The position numbers and the translations under genes were made by a program. From Holacanthus passer (lineage: Eukaryota; Chordata; Actinopteri; Pomacanthidae), in contig JAFREQ010000044.1 of NCBI GenBank assembly GCA_025331565.1, positions 1,116,001 through 1,180,000 on the forward strand: DNA of 64,000 nt. Direction: 5' to 3'. Numbering within the stretch: position 1 is the stretch's first letter; the number at the start of each line of letters is the position of its first letter. Below are positions 1 to 10,000 of this stretch, in pieces. Below the pieces are notes generated by a model. The model had not been told where the DNA came from, ran no database searches, and worked only from the letters and a program-made list of their open reading frames with translations.

Positions 1-1117
1 TGAAGTGAAACATGAAGATATATTTTAGATGTAGGCATGGAAGGAAACATTTGTGATTATTTTATTTTAGAATGTTGTTTTTGTTGTTTGTTGCAAATTG
101 GGTTCTGTATACTGCTGTGATTGAAATTGTATTAAAATATTTAATTAGACATTATTAATATAATATTTTGATTATTTTACGATTCTCATTCAAATTCTTA
201 TTTTTTTTACTACAAGATCTATTTGATTTCCCTTATTTTGTACTCAACCAACTGCCTAATTCCCACAAAACTGGATCAAAAATATTATTCTCGTCTAATG
301 TAGATGTGTATAAGTCAGTAGAAGTATGTATCATATATTACAGTGACATCAAGTGTGGAATACCTTTTTCCCCTCCGGTACCTTTTTTTTTTTCCTTATC
401 TGGAAAGTTTAGCCTCAGACAAAATGTCTCAACTGCTGTCTAATGAAATCTTGCACATATTACCATGTACTTTAATGTCTGTATATTGCTGGGAGCAAGT
501 GTGGTGCGTGTTTGTTTCTTTGTTGTTAAAAATGAATAATAAAAGAAACATGATATTCACATTGAATTGGGTCTTGTGCATGGTGGGGGCTTTCAGTCAG
601 CATGAAAATTGTTTTAAATGTCTGACAAAATAATCCCAAGTCATGGTCCACTTGAAGGTCACGCATGCTGATCCCAATTTCAAGAATGAACCTCCATACT
701 CCATAACCAGAAACCAATCTGCTATTATTTCAAATTATTATTTTACTTGATCAATACACACTGAAAATATCCTCCTTATAAATGTAGATCTTCAAAGCTT
801 TGACCCAATACTGTCTGTGACCTTTTTCACCTGTATTTGCTTTGCTTGCATTGTTTTTGAGTTTGACCGGACTTGCTGTTGAAATGAACCCAACGTGTAA
901 ATCTGAAAATGTTCTCTATCCTCCGGATAACTACATTTATCACAGTAGTGGCAGTTTTGTTAATCTTAAAACCTCAACCTGGGCATATGCCTATTTGCAT
1001 TATACATTGACAATGTAGGGGCTTCAGAATGCAAACATGAACTTTAAGTACAGTGTTAGGTCAAAAGGGAGAACACGTACACCTACCAGTGAAAAAGATC
1101 ATCCCTCTCCATGTGGA
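1..1117. other. AT-rich flank without a recognisable gene
   Basis: I see no exon with family resemblance here. Short open stretches occur on both strands but have no convincing splice sites or motifs. An AATAAA at 538-543 on the + strand could be the poly(A) signal of a gene lying to the left, but nothing else supports that. An exact octamer ATTTGCAT sits at 993-1000 and may belong to the upstream region of the GoLoco gene. Confidence 0.5.
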
Positions 1118-1223
1118 GGATTATGTTTTCATCTGGGATTACAGATGGTAATATTAAGATCGGGGCACTGGCTGGGGTTTTAATGGTAATGGTTAATACT
1201 CAGGACTTAACTCTATTTAAAAG
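1118..1223 (+). promoter_or_regulatory. Candidate promoter of the GoLoco gene
   Basis: A TATA-like TATTTAAAAG lies at 1214-1223, about 200 bases before the chosen ATG at 1424. That fits a start site near 1245 and an unspliced leader. Two GGATTA hexamers (1118-1123 and 1136-1141) match the OTX/CRX homeodomain core. This is suggestive because PCP2 is known from Purkinje cells and retinal bipolar cells, but hexamers this short occur often by chance. The motifs are seen in the sequence; their use is inferred. Confidence 0.4.
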
Positions 1224-1423
1224 CCTTCCACCCAGCCATATCCGTACACATTTGCAGTAGCATCAATCAGGATCATCATTTCCATTGCACAAATAATAGT
1301 TAAGGAACTATTGAATGGATTCCTCTTCAATTACAAGAAGTATTTTTGCATAACTTTCTGTGCTGTTTCACATTTTATGTACTTTTCAGTTGGAGACATT
1401 TTCCCTTTTTTGTTTTATTTTTC

Positions 1424-4400
1424 ATGATGGCAGCAGCTGAAGTGGACTCAAAATCAGAAGCTACGGGCACTGTTCTGGTAAGACCTTTGTAGCATAACAT
1501 TCACTCCTATGCTTTCTGTTCTGCATATTCTTGACTGATAATTTAGTTCTTATTGTAGAGTATAAAGTGTTTTATATTTTAAGATATTTTTGTTCAGAAT
1601 TATATTCGCAAAAGTGACCAAATGAAGTAAATATTTCGAGTGTATTTCATCACAATTTGTTTGCAAGGTAATGTTGTCATTTTGATATTACACTCATACA
1701 TGTCATATATTTGTCCCCAACACGGGCTCCGGGGCTTTTTTTGTGATATGGAGTGTGAAAGCTTTAAGGAATAATTATTTTGATGAAAGGCTTACATTGG
1801 GCAATGAGCCAAAATGGTTTGACTGACTAGTGTAACTGATTTAGTGCCAAGGAGACCATTGTCTATAAATTGTGATAATCCACATTATTTCCTTTTTTTT
1901 GGCTGATGTTCAATAGGAACAGGACCAGCTTCACGCCTTGAGCACTGTTGAAACCAGACACATCAAAAATACACCTGCAGGTTGGGACAGCAGACACAAA
2001 GATACCATCTGCATTGTTTGTGTCCTTTTGTAGATTGATTGTTGATCGTTTCACCCCTCCATCCACAGGCTCACACTGCGAGGAGTTCTGCCATACTTTG
2101 GACAACAAACAGGGACAACACCTTGATGATCTGCGGGCATCATTGCCAGGCTTTAACTACCAGGTAACAGACTTCAGGTTTTTAAGGACTTGATGTATTC
2201 ACCTACACAAGTATGAATAAATGACTAAAGTCTACTCCAAATGTGACTTGGGTTTTTCAGGAACCGGGGAGAAACAACCATCATGGCTCTGCACCTCAGA
2301 TCTCTGTGACAGAGAGTACTCCAGATAGAAACAGGAAGCTTCTGTTGGTACCAGCCAACCAATTACATGTTCCCTCTCCGCATGACTGCTCCACTTCTAT
2401 AAAGGTCTGTTCTGTCCAACTGTTTCATTGTGGTTGTTAGAACGATTGACTTATGTTGTTCTTACTTACTATTAAATCTTTATCACACTGTTTTTGTCCA
2501 ATAGACAGAATCACCTGACGAACAACAGAAGTTCATGAACATGATCAGCTATGGCCAGCGTGGACGCATGGAGGACCAGCGCTGTTCCTTGGATCCTAGC
2601 AAGAGTGCTCCCTGCACGCCCAAACACACAGACAGAAAACCGGCTGCAAGTACATTAAACTCAGGTGATAATTGCTTGCCAGTCGATCCAGGTTCAGACA
2701 AGTTTCATTTTCATTTGAAAGTTTTGAACTATTTCACCCTGTTTTAACATTTCTTCTCTTCCGGTCCAGATTCTGAAATGTTCTTCAGCCTCTTGGCCAA
2801 CACCCAGAGCCGACGACTCGATGACCAGCGTGTGTCTCTTCCATCATTACCAGGATTACAGAAGGAAAACACCACACCTTCTGCAGGAGGAGGAGATTCT
2901 AGCTACTTATGTTACATGGTCTCTAAAGTCCAGGTTGGTAGCTTTCTTTTTTAAAGAACAAAATATTTTATATTTTTAACAGCAATTGATAAAAGCACTA
3001 AGATACTGTAGTTACATCGGTTCTGTCTTAGAAACTTATAATGACATTCTTACACAAAGCCATAATTTATGTGTTAAAGAAGTGTGTCTCCTTATTGAAA
3101 TTACGAGTGAATGCGCGTACGAATTCTAGCCTAATACATTTTCAGGGTTCCAGAATGGATGACCAAAGGTGCTCGCTACCTCAAATCCTAACCCCGGAGA
3201 CCCCAAGCTCTCCAAAAAAGGACGCCGGTTTAGGCCCTCCACGCTCTGCCTCTTTCAGCCCCGGCTCAGACATAGAGCGACCAAAGAATAAAGATAAAGC
3301 ATCTCAAAAACAGGTATATGATCAAGTCGCTGATACCATTTTTAACCCTATGAAGTGAATTACATTGAATATTTTGGAAAATTATTTTTATTTTAAAACA
3401 ATGCTATCTTAGATCTGCATGCCCATTTGTGTTTGCATGTAATTCATATTTCATATTATGTATTTACTGACCTAATTATGTACTGTACACTTTTTCCTCC
3501 CTCTAGGTCCCGACTCAAGCTGAACAGGAAGATTTTTTTACCATGATGAGCCACGCTCAGCGTGGACGAATGGATGAACAGCGATGTGTCTTAAATGTTA
3601 GTCCCCAGCCCACACCCAAACACAAGCCCAGTCAAAGCACAGTGGCCAAAGGTTAGAATACAAACATCTTTTTCTTCTGTTTTCTTTATTGCATTTAATG
3701 TTTTTACAATAATAATTTTACATTTCTAATGTCATAATGTAATAACTGTTTACATATTTGATCATACAACTAACGTGTTGCTTTTTTCACCTTCACAGGT
3801 CCAGATTCTGAAAAGTTCTTCAGCCTGCTGGCCAACTCTCAGGGCAGACGGCTTGATGACCAGCGGGTGTCTCTTCCTTCATTGCCAGGGATACAGAATG
3901 GAGGTACCACATCAACATCTACGGCTGCAGAGAGGGATGCAAGCTACTTGTGTTACATGGTCTCCAAAGTCCAGGTTGGCCTCATACATAACATGGTGTA
4001 AAGACCATTGTTAAGACCAATCTTTTTCTTCCACATGGTCTTCATATACTTTTTGCAGATATAAAATGTGTTTAGAAACACATCCAACTGCTTTGAATTA
4101 ATCTGATTTTCCTCCCACAGGGCTCAAGGATGGATGAACAGAGATGTTCTGCACCACAAATCCTCCAGAATCTGGGTACCCCGTCTACTCAGCGCAAAAA
4201 TAATCCCATTTCAGGCACACCTGCTAAATCTCCCCAGATGTCTGCATCCTCAAACCGTGCCAAAACTGACCAGCATCAGCAGGTGAGATGTTATGTTGCA
4301 CTTATACACAACTTACAGTTTTGCCAATGCTTCTACTGTCCTGTGAACACATATTTTTTTTAGTAAGAAATTAAAATGACTGTAGTCATGGATAGGAACG

Positions 4401-6425
4401 CTGATCCTCCTCTGTTTTTTGTAGAAAAAATGTAGGTGTTTCCTTTTGTCCTCCTTCTCATTGCTTTTTATTCTTTAAATCTTTTTTAGGATGCATCTCC
4501 AGCTGAGCAGGAACAGTTCTTTAAAATGATAAGTCATGCACAAAGTGGACGTATGGAAGAACAACGTTGCTCTTTACAACCCAGCAGAAGTACACCTGCC
4601 ACACCCACACACAATGGAAGTGCTTTAAATAATGTACCCACAGGTCAGACAAACACACAGTGAGATCAAGGACGTGTTTTCTGTCTCTGAGCTGCCACAG
4701 AAATAACTCTTGTCTCTCTATAACAGGTGCAGATGCTGATGCATTCTTCAAAATCATTTCCTCCAGTCAGGCACGACGACTTGATGATCAGCGCGTTGCT
4801 CTTCCTACCCTGCCAGGAATTAGTGGGAATACTGAAAGAAAAGAGAATGGTAGAAATACAAAGGTAAGTTACACCACATTTACATTATTGGCGGTGCGAA
4901 TATAAAGAATACAGCCAAATGCTGCTAAATTTAGTTCCTTGCTTTTTTAAAAAAAAAATTTATTTTTTATGTCACACTCTGACAAAGTGAATGGTATGCA
5001 GGCAATGATGTGTGTCTGTCAGTGTGCAAGCTGATGTGTATACAATGCTGTACCTCAAGAACTATTCATGGCAGAAATGTCATAGTTGAGCTGAATAGAT
5101 TGTGGAGTGTCTTCACGCCTCCAAATTCAGATATGACCCTCAGCTCTGGATATGGAGTGTATTTGTACCGTCTGTATTTTATGCAAGGAAAAATGTATGA
5201 TGATACTTAATAAACAGCCTTATACCAACAAATGATTATCATTTAATAAATCACAGCTATTGTCTTTTGTTTTCATTTTTCTTCTGCAAGGCTTCTCCAC
5301 CACACATCACTGTGGCTGAAAGTACACCGACAACACCAAGGAAAGACTGTTCTTCCAGACCTACCTCTCAACCCCAAAGGGCTTATGCAGAATGTGGCTC
5401 CCCCAGAGCCATACCCAAATCTGCTTCATTTACCCCCGAGACAGAATATCAGAAGAAGCTGAACACCCCAGCACAGGTAAATTGTTCACCTCAAATATAA
5501 CAGCGGTGTGACTGTTGTGATAAAGGTCATATATTAAATTATGGTCATATGAAGGGGCGTCACTATCACATGCATTTACCAATCTGGTTGTTCTGTAATG
5601 ATTTTCACTAAAGGATACCAAGTAAATGAAAGTGAAAATTTCTTACTTGCATGAGTCCCGATTTTACTCATTTGAAATATTACTTCATGTAAATAAAGTG
5701 ACCATACTCTTACCCCAGTTAAGGGTTTCAGTAAGGGGGTAGCGGCGCTCTTTTCTTGGAGCCCCGTGTGTGAGTTTCACTGTTAAGGTGGACATCTTGA
5801 CATTTGTTGCTTTGATTTTTCTGAGTTTAATGTGATGAATGAATGAAATGACATGCTATTTCTTTACAGATGACAGTGAAGGTGTCCATGAGCTTCACAC
5901 CACAGCAGGTAAGCCATGCTACAACCAGTGTAGATTGTGAGCTAATTGGTCAAGGTTGTTGTCTTTAAAAAAGTTGTGTACCTTCATCAATGCTTATTTG
6001 ACTCTTATCTGTCAAAGGGACAGAAGACTATCGACCAACCATGTGCATTCCCAGAAGTATTCCTCACCCTGGGATCCCCAGGAGATAACCTTGTCATCCC
6101 TCTGAGCCCAGTGCCTGGCAGACCCTTGTCCTTAAACTTAAACCTCATCCCAAAAGAAGATGTTATGTCCAGGCACTGCTCTCCAAACCGTGCAAGTCCT
6201 AGAAAAGCCCGCTCAAGGCCATCATCTCCCAACCCAGGAGCAACCAGTGAATCACATACAGGAAGTATCAGTCCAGATGAAGACTGCTTCTCTCTGATTG
6301 AGAAGGTGCACACAACCCAGCTGCAGAAGGGGATGACTCAAGGAGGACAAAAATGGAAAGGGGAGCAAGGAAAAGGAAAGGGAGGTGGAAAGAAAGATAA
6401 GAAGGGTGGTGGCAATAAGCAATAG
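1424..6425 (+). CDS. pcp2: Multi-GoLoco G-protein modulator, PCP2-like
   Basis: GoLoco motifs bind GDP-loaded Gi/o alpha subunits and block nucleotide release; that is family knowledge. Coding exons: 1424-1477, 1917-1980, 2069-2163, 2261-2404, 2505-2664, 2770-2933, 3146-3313, 3507-3651, 3799-3974, 4121-4282, 4490-4643, 4727-4863, 5291-5476, 5870-5908, 6018-6425. All phases agree and give 751 residues. Eight GoLoco motifs keep a DQR/EQR core (e.g. GRMEDQRCSL, RRLDDQRVSL, SRMDDQRCSL). The first (exon 3, HLDDLRASLPG) and last (exons 14/15, KTIDQPCAF) are decayed. Mammalian PCP2 is short with two motifs and closely resembles the GRMEDQRCSL and RRLDDQRVSLPSLPG types. Linkers are Ser/Pro-rich and the tail is Lys/Gly-rich. 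Nearby xab2 and camsap3 support the PCP2 name; a GPSM-like protein is the alternative. The first of two adjacent ATGs was taken. The exon 2 donor is the least certain junction. Confidence 0.85.
2505..4863 (+). repeat. Tandem exon cassette encoding GoLoco types A, B and C
   Basis: Three exon types recur in order. Type A (2505-2664, 3507-3651, 4490-4643) carries an FFxMMSHAQ..RM(D/E)(E/D)QRC motif and runs phase 0 to 1. Type B (2770-2933, 3799-3974, 4727-4863) carries FFSLLAN.Q..RLDDQRVSLPSLPG and runs phase 1 to 0. Type C (3146-3313, 4121-4282) opens with GSRMD(D/E)QRCS, its helix YLCYMVSKVQ being coded at the end of the preceding type B exon. An A+B+C set is symmetric, so adding a set keeps the frame. 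The third set has a type B exon without the helix tail and a decayed C-like part in exons 14/15. Exon 4 and exon 13 also resemble each other (VTESTP / VAESTP). Confidence 0.85.
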
Positions 6426-6876
6426 TCAGGTATGGGACATTGCGAATTATCTACTGAGGAAAATAATTTGCTTGGAAAATAACTGATTGAACAATATTTA
6501 TGAAATTGTATTTGTAGTTTTCATATGCCCACACTAATTAGAAGTTCTTCCTTGAGTAGAACTCAAGTTTATCCTGTTCTTTTTTCAGGACTGGGGAGGT
6601 TATTTGTCGAGGCTTTCCCCCCCTTCTTTGCTTGTTAAATGTTCCATATATACAGTATATGTATATACTGTATATACACTATCTATTTTGTTTTGAGAGT
6701 CACTTTGTTTTTTCAAATGTAAATGCAATGTATACGGTTAAAGATAATAGTGCTTTAGCTGCTTAGCCAAAGAGAGAAAGTGTAGGTAGATTGGAATTAA
6801 ACCCAGTCCTTTGGCAAACTGTGAAACTATGACAAAAAGTACTTGTAACAACACAAACAGAAATACACAAATTAAA
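6426..6876 (+). other. 3' UTR of the GoLoco gene
   Basis: The stop codon is TAG at 6423-6425. An ATTAAA at 6871-6876 is a plausible poly(A) signal. The region ends about 130 bases before the opposing poly(A) signal of MYH copy A, so the two genes are tail-to-tail with little space between them. The perfect hairpin at 6647-6676 falls inside this UTR. Confidence 0.6.
6647..6676. repeat. Perfect 14-bp inverted repeat, 2-bp loop
   Basis: The left arm TATATACAGTATAT (6647-6660) and right arm ATATACTGTATATA (6663-6676) are exact reverse complements separated by GT. It lies in the predicted 3' UTR of the GoLoco gene. It may be AT-rich simple sequence that happens to be palindromic. Confidence 0.8.
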
Positions 6877-7007
6877 GCTGATTGCCATTTCATGTTATGT
6901 CTCTTGCTCTACACAGTATTCAAATACATTTTCATGTTAACTGTTATCAAAGCTAACTTGGTTTAAAAGAATAAGGCAAACAAGAATTGCTTGAGAAATA
7001 TTTAACA

Positions 7008-7013
7008 TTTATT
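7008..7013 (-). terminator. Poly(A) signal AATAAA of MYH copy A
   Basis: On the - strand an AATAAA lies about 80 bases past the TGA at 7092-7094, giving a short 3' UTR. Confidence 0.65.
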
Positions 7014-7091
7014 GAAGATTTACAGAAAATTCTATGGGGCTCATATTGTATGAACTTGAACTATTAAAATGGCTCAGCTGGATCTTGTACT

Positions 7092-10000
7092 TCATTCAGC
7101 AGAGTCACTTCCCTGAAAGAAAGAGAGACAATTGTTCTTATATGCAGTGTTTGTAGGAAAGTATTAGAGTGAAACAGAAAGATGTTGATTTGTTATCAGC
7201 AACATAGCATGTATGTCAGAGATCAATATGCATACAGTCATTATACATATGTATGCATTTCACATTGAATGTAAAAATCATGCTTATATGAATGAAGTAT
7301 ATATACATATGGTTGATACATAACACAGTCAAAGAGAATGAAAAAGTTACCTTTCCAGCATCACGGCTCTTGGCTCTCAGCTTGTTGACCTGGGACTCAG
7401 CAATGTCAGCACGCTCCTGAGCTTCCTCCAGCTCATGCTGGACCTTCCTGAACCTGGACATGTGAGTGTTGGCCTGCTCCTCCTGTGAAATTACAGTTAT
7501 TTTAATTTAGTTTTTAATGATGATATCACTATTAATTAAACTACATGATAAGTCACATTGAAGTATTTGACTTACAGCCTCCTCAGCCTGTCTCTTGTAA
7601 GCCTTGACTTTGAGCTGCAGCTTGTCCACCAGATCCTGAAGTCTGGTCACATTCTTCTTGTCCTCCTCAGTCTGTACAGATAAAGGATGGTCACTTATAG
7701 AGTAATTAAGCAGAATCATGCCGTTTCAGAATAATTATTTAGATGCTGCACCTAAGTAAAAGTAGTAATAGCACAATGCAAAAAAGTCCTGGATTTAAAA
7801 TATTACTTCAGTAAAAGTACATATGTATTATTGGAATAATGTATCTAAGGAATCATGAACAAAAAGGACTGCAGTTAAGGTGCAGTTAAGTGTAAGCAGC
7901 ATTGTAATGCTATAGCTAGTGAATATGGAGCAAATTTAACTACTTGTTCTGTTTGGTAGTTTTATCAGTAATGATGTATCATATTATATAAAGGTACCTA
8001 ATAATTTGTATATAAAACCTTAAAGGCATTAAACACCACAGTGCACCCACATGGGTGTTAAACACAGTACTTGAGCAAATGTGCTTAGTAATTTCCACCT
8101 CTGAAATCACTGAGTAATTAAGATAAGATAAGATAAGATAAACCTTTATTCGTCCCACAGTGGGGAAATTATGCAAATTTTAGTGAAAATAAATTTACCT
8201 GGTAGGTCAGCTCCTTCACTCTCCTCTCATATTTGCGGACTCCTTTAACAGCATCAGCTCCACGTCTCTGCTCGCCTTCAACTTCAGCCTCTAGCTCACG
8301 CACCTGTAATGAAATGATAAATAATTAAAGTTTTGTACAAGGATTTGAGTGCAGAGAAAGAAAGTCAAAAGTTCAGCAAAAGTGATGTGTGAGCATTTAT
8401 ATATAGTTCATACCCTGGACTCCAGTTTCTGGAGCTGCTTCTTGCCACCCTTCATGGCGAGGTTCTCAGCCTCATCCAGACGGTGCTGCAGGTCCTTGAC
8501 AGTGACCTCCAGGTTCTTCTTCATCCTCTCCAGGTGAGCACTGGTGTCCTGCTCCTTCTTCAGCTCCTCAGCCATCATGGCAGCCTGAAATGATTAATGG
8601 TTTCTAATTCATTCACAATCTTTTAAAAAAACCTTTTTGTGCTTGAAAGTAGAATAAAAACATGGGATAGGTGAATTAGAGACAAAATCTCACATCAGTG
8701 ATAGCCTTTTTGGCTTTCTCCTCAGCATTTCTTGCTTCCTGAACAGCGTCATCCACTTCACCCTGAACCTGGACAAGGTCAGACTCCAGCTTCTTCTTGG
8801 TGTTCAGAAGACTGGTGTTCTGAATGTTAAAGAAAAAACATGTTTAATATGATATTTAGAATGTATTTTGAAAATATCAGTATATTGTAGTCAATGAAAA
8901 CAAACCTGGGAGTGAAGCAGTCCCACACGCTCACTAGCATCAACCAACTCCTGCTCAGCCACTTTGCGTCCTCTCTCGGTCTGCTCCAGAGCGGCTCTCA
9001 GCTCCTCAATCTCAGCCACCATCAGGCCATTTCTGCGCTCCACCATGGCGACCTGCTCCTTCATGTCTTCCTGTCCTCTGACAGCGTCATCAAGGTGCAA
9101 TTGGGCATCCTGACAACATAAAAATAAAAAGTTAATTTTAGTTCTTTCTATTCTCAGTAAGTTTTGATCTTTCAGCAATCACACAAATCTCACCTTGAGC
9201 TGTCCCTGGACATTCCTCAGTTGTTTCTGGGCCTCAGCAGCCTGCCTGTTGGCATGGCTCAGCTGAATCTCCATCTCATTCAGGTCTCCCTCCATCTTCT
9301 TCTTCACTCTCAGGGCATCATTCCTGCTCCTGACCTCAGAATCGAGGGTGCTCTGCATGGAGTCAATCACTCTCTGGCTGTTCCTCTTGATCTGCTCTAT
9401 CTCCTCATCCTTCTCTGCCAGCTTCCTGTCAACCTCACCTTTGATCTGGTTGAGCTCAAGCTGAACACGGAGAATCTTGGACTCCTCATGCTCCAGTGTG
9501 CCCTGTGAGAAAGGTCAGCTAAGTATAGCTAAGAACTAAAATGACTGTTCTGTCATATAATGAAACATATTTGAAATCAAAGCACTAATGGCATTGAGGA
9601 ATGGATTGTTGCCAAACAAATGAAATATAAAAGACAATACCTCTGCCTCTTCCAGGGCAGTCTGAATTTCAGCTTTCTCACTTTCTACAGCCTTCTTGGC
9701 TTTTTCCAGCTCATGGATGCTCTTTCCAGTCTCACCAATCTGTTCAGTCAGGTCTGAGATCTCCTCTATAGAGTAAAGATAAACATTCTTAGATTCACAA
9801 CTGGTAATACATTATTAGCCTTTAATGTAGATAACAGTTGACATACGTTGCAGGTTCTTGTTCTCTCTCTTCATGGTCTCCAGCTGATCCAGAGCCTCCT
9901 CATAAGAGTTCTTCATCTTGAACAGTTCAGTGCTGAGAGAGCGAGCCTCCTTCTGAGCTCCTTCCAGCTCTGCCTGGCCCTCCTCATACTTCTGTTTCCA

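Noticed and set aside
6005..6313. 102-codon - strand open frame
   Set aside because: Shadow of the last coding exon of the GoLoco gene.
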